Shown here: in pieces, positions 54,627-62,962 of the stretch
Layout of the letters: every line of letters starts with the position of its first letter
Numbering within the stretch: the stretch's first letter is position 1
Assembly (NCBI RefSeq): GCF_900115345.1
Contig: NZ_FOWC01000001.1
Coordinates: 930,001 to 994,000, forward strand
Length of the DNA stretch: 64,000 nucleotides
Source of the DNA: Amycolatopsis rubida
GTDB lineage: Bacteria > Actinomycetota > Actinomycetes > Mycobacteriales > Pseudonocardiaceae
Reading direction: 5' to 3'
The notes under the pieces: generated by a model
Seen by the model: only the letters and a program-made list of their open reading frames with translations
What the model was told of the DNA's origin: nothing
Databases searched by the model: none
Translations under genes and position numbers: made by a program

Positions 54627-55166
54627 GTGAAGTTCTTCTGCTACCACCGGGACCGCCCGGGCTCCGCCGCGTTGCGCGCCGAACTGGTCGAAGCGCATTG
54701 GTCCTATATGGACGGTTTCGCCGCCGAACTGATCGCCCGCGGCCCGACCCTGGAGGGCGAAGTGCCGACCGGCAGCGTGCACGTCGTCGACCTCCCGGAC
54801 GCCGCCGCGGCTCGCGAATTCGCTTTCGCGGAACCGAATTACCAGGCCGGCGTCTACCGGGACGTCCTGATCCGCCGCTGGGACAACGCTCTCGGCCGCA
54901 CCATGTGGGAGTTCCCCGGCGATCCGGAGGCAGCGAACCTGTATTTGGTGCTGGGCTGGGGTTCCGGCTCCGCCGCCGACCTCGAACCGGCCGCCACGGA
55001 GTCCTTGATCGCCTACGGCCCGCTGTGGTCCGACGACGGCACCGCCTGGCTCGGCACGGCAGCCTTGGTGCAAGCCGCCGATGCCGACGCAGCCCGCGGA
55101 CTCCTCACCGCGGAGCACTACGCCGCGATCGAGGTGCACGACTGGGCGCCCGGCGGCCGTTCCTGA
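54627..55166 (+). CDS. YciI-like protein, two-domain
   Basis: The 179-residue protein contains a YCII-type domain: KFFCYHRDRPGSAALRAELV then EAHWSYMDGFAAELIARGP with the catalytic-like His/Asp, and the PFAEPNYQAGVYRDVLI-type end. A second half (LYLVLGWGSGSAADL...) looks like a degenerate second copy. YCII proteins are often small stress or degradation enzymes; the role here is unknown. GTG 54627 lies just after a region lower in GC. The last 62 bases overlap the MFS gene on the other strand. Confidence 0.8.
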   Translation: MKFFCYHRDRPGSAALRAELVEAHWSYMDGFAAELIARGPTLEGEVPTGSVHVVDLPDAAAAREFAFAEPNYQAGVYRDVLIRRWDNALGRTMWEFPGDPEAANLYLVLGWGSGSAADLEPAATESLIAYGPLWSDDGTAWLGTAALVQAADADAARGLLTAEHYAAIEVHDWAPGGRS

Positions 55167-56337
55167 GCGACTGCCACACGATTCCACCGGCGGTGAGTGA
55201 GGCGAGTGCCAGAAGCGCGGCGAAGACTGTTGATCCAGCAGCGATTCCGAGGGCGTCGCTGAGATAGCCGGTGCCGACGGACAGCAGTGCGGCCGGGAGG
55301 TAGCCGCCGAAGTTGAGCAGAGCGTTGGCCTCGGCGCGCCGCCGCCCGGACACGTGGGTGCTGATCAGGGTGAGTCCGCCGAGTTGGCCGAGCCCCTGCG
55401 CGGCTCCCGCGAGCACGGCGGTCACGACGATGGCTACGATCCACTGCGCGTGCACGGCGACCAGCAACGCGGCCATGCAGGCGACCCCCACTGCCGCTCC
55501 GGTGAGCAGGATGGCGCGCACCTCAAGTCGCTTCGCCGCGAACTGAACCGCGGTCGCCGCACCGAACATGACGAACGCCGTTACCCCGGCGAGCAGGCGG
55601 TTGCTGGTGCCGAGCACGTTGGCCAGCAGCGCCGGTCCGAGGGAAAGCACGAACGACGTCGACGTGATTCCCGGCGCGAAAACCGCGATCCCGAGCGCGA
55701 CGTACTTGCGCTGCGCTCGCGGCACCGCCGGGATCCGGACCCAGCCGGCTGCGTCGGGATCGACCGGACGCTGAAGCGGCAACCGAACAACCACGACGAC
55801 CGCGCTGAGCAGCAGCACCGCCGAAAGTGCGAAGATCGTCACCGTCGGGCCGGGGAGATTTTCCGACAACGCGCCGGCTAGCAGCGGTCCCAGTCCGGCC
55901 CCGAACACCATCGCGGTCGACGCGGCGAGCGTGGCGGTGCGAGCGCGTCCAGGCCCGCCGACGTCGACAACCGCCGCCATCCCCGCCGACACCGTGATGC
56001 CGACCGCGATCCCCGCCAGCAACCGAGCGGCCACCAGCGCGAGCACCGACGTCGCGACGGCGAACAACCCGCAAGCGATCAGGGCGAGCAAAACCCCAGG
56101 CAGCACAACGGGTTTGCGCCCGAGCCGATCGGACGCGCGACCCGCCACCAGCAACGCGGCCAGCAATCCAGCGATGTAGGCCGCGAAGATCACCGTGAGC
56201 GTGCCAGCGGAGAAGCCGAGCCGATGCTGCCACAGCACGTACAGCGGAGTGGGCGCGTTCGAAAGCACGAACACCGCCGTGACGGGCCACGCGGCGAGCC
56301 AGGGACTGCCGGCCCGCGAGGGTGCGACGACGGCCAT
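55105..56337 (-). CDS. MFS transporter
   Basis: The 410-residue protein has 12 predicted membrane helices and the MFS motif A GRASDRLGRKPVVLPG between helices 2 and 3, then RLLAGIAVGITVSAGMAAVV. It resembles drug and sugar exporters of the CynX/NimT type. ATG 56337 has GGAGGA upstream. The divergent ArsR-type gene 88 bases away and the nested inverted repeats between them suggest local repression. It ends with an Arg-rich tail that overlaps the YciI-like gene. Confidence 0.9.
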   Translation of the reverse strand: MAVVAPSRAGSPWLAAWPVTAVFVLSNAPTPLYVLWQHRLGFSAGTLTVIFAAYIAGLLAALLVAGRASDRLGRKPVVLPGVLLALIACGLFAVATSVLALVAARLLAGIAVGITVSAGMAAVVDVGGPGRARTATLAASTAMVFGAGLGPLLAGALSENLPGPTVTIFALSAVLLLSAVVVVVRLPLQRPVDPDAAGWVRIPAVPRAQRKYVALGIAVFAPGITSTSFVLSLGPALLANVLGTSNRLLAGVTAFVMFGAATAVQFAAKRLEVRAILLTGAAVGVACMAALLVAVHAQWIVAIVVTAVLAGAAQGLGQLGGLTLISTHVSGRRRAEANALLNFGGYLPAALLSVGTGYLSDALGIAAGSTVFAALLALASLTAGGIVWQSLRNGRRAPSRAPRSRRSAPR

Positions 56338-56344
56338 GGATCCT

Positions 56345-56408
56345 CCAGTACGAATTTGTTCGAACTATCGACTCGAACCTAGCAGTAGTTCGACTAATCT
56401 CGTACTGG
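56345..56408. promoter_or_regulatory. Divergent operator region with nested inverted repeats
   Basis: CCAGTACGA (56345-56353) and TCGTACTGG (56400-56408) are perfect inverted arms, with shorter TTCGAACTA/TAGTTCGAC arms inside. It lies between the MFS and ArsR genes and covers both promoters. Confidence 0.7.
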
Positions 56409-56425
56409 AGTGGTTGAATGACGGC

Positions 56426-56785
56426 ATGCGCTCGTCCTCGGTGACAGGTCTGGATACCCCGCCCGCCGAACTTCCGCCGCCCCTGCCCGAACCGGCGCGA
56501 GAAGACCTGCGGCTGGAAGTCGTCCTCGGCGCGCTGAGCGACCCGCTGCGGCTGACGATCGTGCGAAAACTGCTGCTGGAACGCGAGGCCTACGACCATC
56601 CGTGCGGCTGGTTCGGGTTCGACCGCCCGAAGTCGTCGCTGACCCACCACTTCAAGGCGCTGCGAGAGGCGGGCGTCCTGCGGCAGCGGCAATACGGGCT
56701 GGAACGACGCAGCCGGGTGCGCGCGGAGGATCTCAACGCCCGCTTCCCCGGGTTGCTCAACCTCGTCGCGGACTGGCAGCCTTGA
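56426..56785 (+). CDS. ArsR-type HTH regulator
   Basis: The 119-residue protein has a winged helix: LGALSDPLRLTIVRKLLLER, then KSSLTHHFKALREAGVLRQR, typical of the ArsR family. No obvious metal-binding Cys cluster is seen apart from DHPCGW. It is divergent from the MFS gene and most likely represses it through the operator between them. ATG 56426 is preferred; a TTG at 56414 is possible. It converges with the SDR gene, whose end overlaps its last 29 bases. Confidence 0.85.
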   Translation: MRSSSVTGLDTPPAELPPPLPEPAREDLRLEVVLGALSDPLRLTIVRKLLLEREAYDHPCGWFGFDRPKSSLTHHFKALREAGVLRQRQYGLERRSRVRAEDLNARFPGLLNLVADWQP

Positions 56786-57653
56786 TTGCCGCGGCCGGTT
56801 CTGGATAGTGCGGACGAAGGCTGGCCGCGAGGACCCGGTCGAGCATCCGATCCGGCACGACGCGCGACAGGCGGGTGATCAGCGCCGCGTCCCGGCCGAC
56901 GGTGTAGCGGGTGCGCGGTTTCCGGGCAGTCACCGCCTTCGCGATCACCCGAGCCGCGTCTTCCGCGGGTCTGCCGTTGGGCAGATGCGCGGCGGCGTGG
57001 GTGTTGACCGCTTCGAGCAGCCTTCCGTACCGGTCGCGCTGTTCCGGTGACATGGTGCCGGCCTGCTGGTTTGTGGCGGCGATGACCCGATCGGGCATTT
57101 GCGTGCGGACCGCGCCGGGCTCGACGACGACCACTCGCACGCCCAGCGGTGCCAGCTCACGGCGCAACGAATCACTGACCGCTTCGAGCGCGAACTTCGT
57201 GCCCGCGTAGGGGCCGTAGGCAGGCAGCGCGACTCGGCCGCCGACCGAGCTGATGTTGACCACCCGGCCGGATTCGCGCAGCAGTGCGGGCAGCAATGCC
57301 TGGGTGACGGCAACGTGGCCGAAGAGGTTGACCTCGAACTGCCGTCGCCATTCGCTCAGCGGCAGAGTTTCGACCGGTGCGTTGATCTGGATCGCGGCAT
57401 TGTTCACGAGCGCCCGCAGCGGACCTGCCTGCGCGTCGACGCGCCGGGTCAGTTCGGCGATGTGCTCGGGCTGAGTGATGTCGAGGATGACCGGCTCGAT
57501 GCCGTCGGCGCGCAGTGCGTCGGCGTCCCGCTCGCGGCGGACGCCAGCGAGAACGTGGAATCCCCGGTGGGCGAGTTCGCGCGCGGTCGCCGCGCCGATC
57601 CCGGTCGAAGCTCCCGTGATGACTGCTACGCCGCTTTCAGATGACACTGTCAC
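56757..57653 (-). CDS. SDR family oxidoreductase (retinol dehydrogenase-like)
   Basis: This 298-residue dehydrogenase has TGASTGIG near its N-terminus, NNAAIQI, catalytic ISSVGGRVALP and the YAGTKFALEAVSDSLR Tyr-Lys pair. The C-terminal region (RKPRTRYTVGRDAALITRLS) is typical of the longer AKR-like SDR group. The first start, GTG 57653, overlaps a TGACA-C-TGTCA operator, so the mRNA may be leaderless; GTG 57647 is also possible. A TetR gene is divergent 53 bases away. Confidence 0.88.
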   Translation of the reverse strand: MTVSSESGVAVITGASTGIGAATARELAHRGFHVLAGVRRERDADALRADGIEPVILDITQPEHIAELTRRVDAQAGPLRALVNNAAIQINAPVETLPLSEWRRQFEVNLFGHVAVTQALLPALLRESGRVVNISSVGGRVALPAYGPYAGTKFALEAVSDSLRRELAPLGVRVVVVEPGAVRTQMPDRVIAATNQQAGTMSPEQRDRYGRLLEAVNTHAAAHLPNGRPAEDAARVIAKAVTARKPRTRYTVGRDAALITRLSRVVPDRMLDRVLAASLRPHYPEPAAAIKAASPRRG

Positions 57654-57688
57654 CCCAGCGAGGGTAGGTAGTTCAGATGACGATGTCA
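57642..57688. promoter_or_regulatory. Two TetR-type operators between SDR and TetR genes
   Basis: TGACACTGTCA (57642-57652) is a perfect palindrome and TGACGATGTCA (57678-57688) a near copy, both preceded by CAGA. The first overlaps the SDR start codon, the second lies upstream of the TetR gene. Confidence 0.7.
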
Positions 57689-57705
57689 ACTGTATGCTGG
57701 GCGGC

Positions 57706-58299
57706 ATGGTCAGCCGTGCGGAATCCGCTGCCGCGACACGCCGCGCCCTGCTGGACGCCGCCGCCGGACTGCTGGACGTCGGCGGCCCGGAAGCGGTGAC
57801 CTTGCGCGAGGTCGGGGCGCGGGCGGGGGTCAGCCGCGGCGCGCCGTACCGGCACTTTCCCGACAAGGACAGTCTGCTGACCACAGTCGCGGCCGAAGCC
57901 TTGGAGCGGCTCGCGGACGAGGTCCACGCGGTGCGCACCGATCCGAAGGTGGCCGCGGACGACACGGTGCACCGTGGGCTGGCCGCCCTGATGACGATCG
58001 GCCGCCGTCAGCCGCACCTCTACCAGCTGATGTTCGCCGCACCAGCCGGGGACTCGGCCGCGATCGAAGCAGCGGAACAGGCGGGCGATCGCGCGATGGG
58101 CGAGTTCCTCGCCATCGTCGGCGACCTGGTCGGCGCCGAGCACGCCCGGCGGTTCGGGGCGCTGCTGCTGACCAGCGCGCACGGGATCACGGACATGGCG
58201 GTCAGCGGCCACCTGGCGGAGGACAAATGGCAGGTCACGGCCGAGGACCTGGTCTCGACGCTGGTGTCGATGATCGACCGGCAAGCCCGGCTCGGGTAG
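57706..58299 (+). CDS. TetR family regulator
   Basis: The 197-residue regulator has a TetR helix-turn-helix (RRALLDAAAGLLDVGGPEAV, then LREVGARAGVSRGAPYRHFP) and a WHG-type C-terminal domain (HLYQLMFAAPAGDSAAIEAA). It is divergent from an SDR gene and two matching operators lie between, so it likely controls that gene and itself. ATG 57706 is chosen; ATG 57694 is also in frame. A decayed MarR gene continues in the same frame right after its stop. Confidence 0.9.
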   Translation: MVSRAESAAATRRALLDAAAGLLDVGGPEAVTLREVGARAGVSRGAPYRHFPDKDSLLTTVAAEALERLADEVHAVRTDPKVAADDTVHRGLAALMTIGRRQPHLYQLMFAAPAGDSAAIEAAEQAGDRAMGEFLAIVGDLVGAEHARRFGALLLTSAHGITDMAVSGHLAEDKWQVTAEDLVSTLVSMIDRQARLG

Positions 58300-58662
58300 C
58301 GGCTGATCGTCGATGACGCCCGGCAGCACATCGCCGGGATCGCGGATCTGGACGCGAGCGTGTTCATGGTGCTGCGTGCCGCTTCCCGGGGAGCGGTGTC
58401 ACCCACGGAGCTGAGCACGCACCCGAGCGCAACCACTCGCACCAGCACCCGCCTCGTTCGCTCCGGCACCACGGCCGATGCGCGACGACTCACGGTCAGC
58501 CTGACCGACGAGGGACGCCGGATCGTCGGCCACATCGCGCGGCGCATTCGACCGGAACTGCAACACCGATTCGATGCCATCGGACTCGACCGCGTCACGG
58601 AACTTCTCGACACACTGCACGCCTTCCTCCGCGGCGGCGTGCCGGACTCGTCCGAGCAGTGA
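58300..58662 (+). pseudogene. MarR regulator remnant
   Basis: Immediately after the TetR stop, the same frame reads RLIVDDARQHIAGIADLDAS, FMVLRAASRGAVSPTELS and ARRLTVSLTDEGRRIVGHIA, the wing and C-terminal helix of a MarR protein. The central recognition helix region is shortened by about 15 residues and no start codon fits the family. A GTG at 58360 could start a 100-residue product, but it would lack a normal DNA-binding domain. Confidence 0.7.
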
Positions 58663-59018
58663 CCCGCTGCAGGTGCGCACCGAAACGGACCTGCCTCGGC
58701 CTGTCCACGACGACAACCGGATGGGCCCCATCTCCTCCTTGCTTCACACCTGAAGCGAGATGAAGTGGCCGGTGAGAAAATGCGGACAGCTTTGAGCGGC
58801 TCTGGAGGGTCTCATCGCGTGTGACATGTTGATCTTGGTTGACCTGCGGTTTCGCGGTTGTCTCACTGTGATGTCATCTGAGATCGGTCTCAGTTTTGTG
58901 GCATTTCCTCAGGCGGTTCGGTGGGCTCATATTTTCGTGAGCGCTCCCCGCGATCAACCTCCGGTCTGCGGCAGCAGCGGAGGCTGCCGGGCTTGCTGGC
59001 AGCCCGGCCAGCTCGCGA
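58663..59018. other. Low-GC non-coding stretch
   Basis: This 356-base stretch has clearly lower GC than its surroundings (about 55% around 58730-58960 by eye). I found no convincing gene. It could be a remnant of a mobile element or foreign DNA. A short frame at 58826-59092 has no family features. Confidence 0.5.
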
Positions 59019-59984
59019 TCATGGAACCAACACGATCTTTCCGTGGGTCCGCCGCTCAGCGACCAGTTGGTAGGCCTTGCGGACGTTGGTGAGCGGATAG
59101 GTGGCGGCGATGGGGATGTCAAGCTCGCCGGTGGCGACGAGATCGACGAGGCGTTGCAGCCCCGCGGCCCCACCGGCGTCGTTCGTGCCGGCGATGCCGG
59201 CGCGGCCGTCCAGTGCGGCGTGAAAGTCGACGACGGTGTTGACGCGCTTGGCGGGGACACCCAGCTCGTGCGCGAGATCGACGTAGTCGGCGCCGAAGGT
59301 GTCGATGAACGCGTCGACTCGACCACCGGCGGCCGACCGGATCCTTGCCGCTTGGCCGTCGCCGTAGGTGACGGGGGTGATGCCGTGGTCACGCATCCAC
59401 GCGTGGTTGGCCTGGCTGGTCAGGCCGATGACAGCCGCACCGGTGCGGCGCGCGAGTTGGACGGCCACGACGCCGACCGCACCGGCCGCACCGGACACGA
59501 CGATCGTCTCGCCGGGCACCGGGGAGACCGTCTCGACGCTGGCGAGTGCGGCCATCGGCGCGACGTACATCGAGCCGGCGACCTCCCAGCTCATGCCGGC
59601 GGGCTTGGCGACGAGATGATCGGCAGCCACGGCGACGAGCTCCGCGTGGCTGACCCGCTCGTCGGACCAACCAAGCACGTCATCGCCGACATGCCAACGC
59701 TCGACCCCCGCGCCGACGGCGACGATCTGCCCGGCCAGGTCTGTACCCTGTCCGGCGGGGAAGGTCATCGACGGCAAAGGCGTATCCGAGGCCCGTCCAG
59801 ACAGCCGCGCCCGCAGTGCCCACGCCTGCTCGGCGAGGCCTTCCCGCACATAGATGTCCCCGGGGTTGGCCGCGGCCGCCCGGACCTTGACCACCACCTG
59901 TCCAGGTGCGGCCACCGGGTCGTCGACGTCGCGCACGTCGAGCACGTCGACATCGCCGTAGTGGTCGAAGCGAACCGCTTTCAT
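59019..59984 (-). CDS. Zinc-less alcohol dehydrogenase / quinone oxidoreductase
   Basis: The 321-residue MDR-family oxidoreductase starts with a GroES-like fold (KAVRFDHYGDVDVLDVRDVD) and has a NADP-binding VSGAAGAVGVVAVQLARRTG motif in the middle. The structural zinc cysteines are absent, as in quinone reductase-like members. ATG 59984 follows GGGAGGTTGAGG. It is divergent from a MarR gene; the 38-bp palindrome at 60023 lies between. Such pairs often detoxify quinones or electrophiles; the substrate is inferred only. Confidence 0.9.
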   Translation of the reverse strand: MKAVRFDHYGDVDVLDVRDVDDPVAAPGQVVVKVRAAAANPGDIYVREGLAEQAWALRARLSGRASDTPLPSMTFPAGQGTDLAGQIVAVGAGVERWHVGDDVLGWSDERVSHAELVAVAADHLVAKPAGMSWEVAGSMYVAPMAALASVETVSPVPGETIVVSGAAGAVGVVAVQLARRTGAAVIGLTSQANHAWMRDHGITPVTYGDGQAARIRSAAGGRVDAFIDTFGADYVDLAHELGVPAKRVNTVVDFHAALDGRAGIAGTNDAGGAAGLQRLVDLVATGELDIPIAATYPLTNVRKAYQLVAERRTHGKIVLVP

Positions 59985-60022
59985 CCTCAACCTCCCATGA
60001 TCGCGCCGGCTCCCGCCGACGT

Positions 60023-60060
60023 ATAGACATGACTCATGTTCGAACATGAGTCATGTCTAT
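60023..60060. promoter_or_regulatory. 38-bp perfect palindrome, MarR operator
   Basis: Two 19-base arms, ATAGACATGACTCATGTTC and its exact reverse complement, meet without a spacer. It lies between the oxidoreductase and MarR genes and overlaps a possible MarR start at 60053. A perfect palindrome of this length is far beyond chance and is a strong operator candidate. Confidence 0.9.
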
Positions 60061-60091
60061 CATGGTGAATGTGGGTCTCGCTAGACTCGGC

Positions 60092-60580
60092 ATGGTGAAC
60101 TCGGACCAGCACCTCGGCCACGGCCCCCCTCCACCAGACACGCCCGGCGCTCTCCGGTTCCAGCGCACGACCTCCTGGCTGCTGGCCGGCGCCGGCAAGC
60201 TTGTCCTGCAACGGTGGACCGGCATGCTCGCCGGGCTCGAGCTGACCTCAAGTCAGTACAAGCTCCTGCTGACCCTCGACGAGACCGGTCCACTCGGCCA
60301 GCAGCGACTGGCCGAATTGGTCGGCATTGACCCCCGCAACGCGGTGCCGATCATCGAGACCTCGGTCGAGCAGGGACTGCTGATTCGTCAGGTCGACCCC
60401 GCCGATCGGCGCCGACGGGTGCTGGAACTCGCGCCCACCGGCCGACGATTCGCCAAGAAGCTCCGATCACTGAGCGCCGACATCGAGGAAGAGCTACTGG
60501 GGCCGCTCGATCCTGCCGATCGCGTGACCCTGCAACGAACGCTGCGCGCTCTGCTCGACGCGTCCGACCCGCACCCCTGA
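60092..60580 (+). CDS. MarR family regulator
   Basis: The 162-residue protein has a MarR winged helix: GLELTSSQYKLLLTLDETGP, then LGQQRLAELVGIDPRNAVPI and the wing QVDPADRRRRVLELAPTGRR. A Pro- and Gly-rich N-terminal stretch of about 20 residues precedes it. Two further in-frame starts exist: ATG 60053 inside the palindrome and ATG 60065. I chose 60092, as the earlier ones would translate the operator. It very likely represses the divergent oxidoreductase and itself. Confidence 0.85.
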   Translation: MVNSDQHLGHGPPPPDTPGALRFQRTTSWLLAGAGKLVLQRWTGMLAGLELTSSQYKLLLTLDETGPLGQQRLAELVGIDPRNAVPIIETSVEQGLLIRQVDPADRRRRVLELAPTGRRFAKKLRSLSADIEEELLGPLDPADRVTLQRTLRALLDASDPHP

Positions 60581-60843
60581 GTCCGGCCCGGCATGGAGTT
60601 CGACGAGCGACAGCTTCGACGGGAGCGTGACAGGTGGCGGCAAGTCGCTCATCGGCTATGACCGTGCGTCCAGGGCGGCGTTCTCGGACAGGTTCGGTGA
60701 TGACGGGCCACCTCGGATGAGGCAGCCAGCACCCGAAGGGTGAAGGAGCCGCCGCCGGAGTGCCAACTGCGTGAGATTGGGCCGGGTACCGACGCGGCTG
60801 GTTGAGAAAGTGCCACCGGTTTTGAGATCCTACGCGGCTCGCG

Positions 60844-62247
60844 TCAGTCGTGGGCCAGGTCGGCGAACCGGCTGTAGTGCAGCTGGTGCGCGACCACGAT
60901 CGTGCTCGTCGGGCCCGCACGATGCTTCGCCAGGATCAGGTCGGCCTCCCCGGCGCGCGGGTCGTCACGTTCCCAGGCGTCCGGGCGGTTGATCAGGATG
61001 ACGATGTCCGCGTCCTGCTCCAGGGAGCCGGATTCACGCAGGTCCGACAGCATCGGCTTCTTGTCGGTGCGCTGTTCTGGACCACGGTTCAGCTGGGAGA
61101 TCGCGATCACCGGCACTTCGATCTCCTTCGCCAGCAGCTTGAGCTGACGGGAGAACTCCGAGACCTCCTGCTGCCGCGATTCGACGCGCTTGCCGGACGT
61201 CATCAGCTGCAGATAGTCGACGACCACGAGCTTCAGGTCATGCCGCTGCTTGAGCCGGCGCGCCTTCGCGCGGATCTCCATCATCGTCATGTTCGGCGAG
61301 TCGTCGACGAACAGCGGGGCTTCCGACACCTCGCTCATCCGCCGGGCCAGCCGCGTCCAGTCGTCGTCGGACATCTTGCCGCCGCGCATGTCGGCGAGGC
61401 GGATTTTCGCCTCGGCCGACAGCATGCGCATCACGATCTCGGTCCGGCTCATTTCCAGCGAGAAGATGACGCTGGTCAGGCCGTGCTTGATGGAGGCCGA
61501 ACGGACGAAGTCCAGTCCGAGAGTCGACTTGCCGACACCGGGACGGGCCGCGACGATGATCATCTGGCCGGGGTGCAGGCCGTTGGTCAGCTCGTCGAAG
61601 TCGGCGAAGCCGGTCGGGATGCCCTGGGACTGGCCGCCGCGCGAGGCGATCGCGTCGATCTCGTCCATGGTCGGCTGGAGCAGGTCCTCCAGCGCGACGT
61701 AGTCCTCGCTCGTGCGGCGCTCGGTGACGTCGTAGATCGCGGCCTGTGCGCGGTCGACGACCTCGTCGATGTTCGCGCCGTCGGCCGCGGCCGCGCCGTA
61801 GCCGTACTGCACGATGCGCGTGCCCGCCTCCACGAGACGGCGCAGCACCGCCTTCTCGGACACGATCTCGGCGTAGTACCCCGCGTTGGCCGCGGTGGGC
61901 ACGGTCGCGATGAGGGTGTGCAGGTACGGCGCGCCGCCGACGCGGCCGAGTTCGCCGCGCCGCTCGAGCTCGGCCGCCACGGTGATCGGGTCGGCCGGTT
62001 CGCCGCGGCCGTAAAGGTCGAGGATGCAGTCGTACACGGCCTGGTGCGCGGGCCGGTAGAAATCGCCGGGGCCGAGCGCCTCGATGACGTCGGCGACCGC
62101 GTCCTTCGACAGCAGCATGCCGCCGAGCACTGACTGCTCCGCCGCGATGTCCTGCGGCGGCTGGCGGTCGAACCCGCCAGGGCCGGGTTCGCTGGGACCC
62201 GGATCGGACTCCGCGTACGCCGGACCGCGGTCATCGGTCACCGCCAC
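60844..62247 (-). CDS. dnaB: Replicative DNA helicase DnaB
   Basis: DnaB is the hexameric helicase of the replication fork. The N-terminal domain is PPQDIAAEQSVLGGMLLSKD. The RecA core has Walker A AARPGVGKST, IFSLEMSRTEIVMRMLSAEA, Walker B in LKLVVVDYLQLMTSG, and FSRQLKLLAKEIEVPVIAIS with the arginine finger region. It has 467 residues with no intein, though actinobacterial dnaB often carries one. GTG 62247 starts it. The upstream region is rich in DnaA boxes. EspG and PPE-like genes lie 715 bases upstream. Confidence 0.97.
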   Translation of the reverse strand: MAVTDDRGPAYAESDPGPSEPGPGGFDRQPPQDIAAEQSVLGGMLLSKDAVADVIEALGPGDFYRPAHQAVYDCILDLYGRGEPADPITVAAELERRGELGRVGGAPYLHTLIATVPTAANAGYYAEIVSEKAVLRRLVEAGTRIVQYGYGAAAADGANIDEVVDRAQAAIYDVTERRTSEDYVALEDLLQPTMDEIDAIASRGGQSQGIPTGFADFDELTNGLHPGQMIIVAARPGVGKSTLGLDFVRSASIKHGLTSVIFSLEMSRTEIVMRMLSAEAKIRLADMRGGKMSDDDWTRLARRMSEVSEAPLFVDDSPNMTMMEIRAKARRLKQRHDLKLVVVDYLQLMTSGKRVESRQQEVSEFSRQLKLLAKEIEVPVIAISQLNRGPEQRTDKKPMLSDLRESGSLEQDADIVILINRPDAWERDDPRAGEADLILAKHRAGPTSTIVVAHQLHYSRFADLAHD

Positions 62248-62962
62248 TGCCCGGACACCTCCCTTGCCCAGCCGTTCGTTCCGGCCGTCCCCGTCGTCTC
62301 GCGTGCGCCTGTCCTGTGCTGAACCGCGTCCGCCCGCCGCCTGGCGTGGCGGTCAGTCCAGGCGAACACCTGTTCGAGTATGCCGGAGTCGGCCCGGCTT
62401 TCCCACCCGTCCGTCCGGTCCGCTTCGATGATGGACCGGACGGTTCCCCGCGCCGGTGACCGCCACGCGGAGCGACCGGGAGTACTGGGCGCGAACGCAC
62501 GCTAGATCCCTCGGACGGACGAGTGCAATTCCGGGTGTTGACCGTGCTGTGGACAACCTGTGGATGACCGGGGGCAACGAATCACAGGTATCCGTGAGCC
62601 TGTGGACAAAGTGGGGACAGTGCAGATCGGCTCCAGTAAAACCGCAGGTCAAGCCCTGTGCAGAGACTGTGGAGAACTTCGCGAAAACTCGTCCGGCGTG
62701 TCGTGTCGAACTGGTTCTTCGGCGTGTCGCACCCGCGTCGGTCCCCTGCCCTGTGGATGGTTGCTACGCACGGTAGATCACCGACCCGATGGGCTGAACG
62801 AAGGAGAATTCCCCACGCGACCCAGCCGACGGCTGCGCACAGTGAGCGATCAGGCAAAAGCGCAGGTTAACCGCGCGCGAACGCGAAACCGGGTGAGGTT
62901 CACCGGCCGGACACCTCGCGGTGCCGTGCCGGGAACCCCACCCGGAGTAACGCTCGGGGCGC
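62248..62962. other. Intergenic region upstream of dnaB
   Basis: No gene is supported in these 715 bases. The region holds the DnaA-box cluster at 62548-62760 and should contain the dnaB promoter. I searched for a tRNA or ncRNA by eye and saw none. Confidence 0.6.
62548..62760. promoter_or_regulatory. DnaA-box cluster upstream of dnaB
   Basis: TGTGGACAA, the reverse complement of the perfect box TTGTCCACA, occurs at 62548-62556 and 62601-62609. Related 9-mers in the same orientation are TGTGGATGA (62559), TGTGGAGAA (62668) and TGTGGATGG (62752). Five sites in 213 bases, all one way, suggest DnaA control of dnaB or an accessory replication site. Confidence 0.7.

Noticed and set aside
56345..56408. 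LexA/SOS box reading of the TTCGAAC motifs
   Set aside because: Spacing between TCGAAC and GTTCGA is 9, not 4, so it does not fit the SOS box.
58826..59092. 88-codon frame in the low-GC stretch
   Set aside because: No motif, no Shine-Dalgarno, and it overlaps the oxidoreductase end.
60581..60843. Possible insertion-sequence end near 60790-60830
   Set aside because: Weak likeness to 58763-58799 but no inverted repeat or transposase; not supported.
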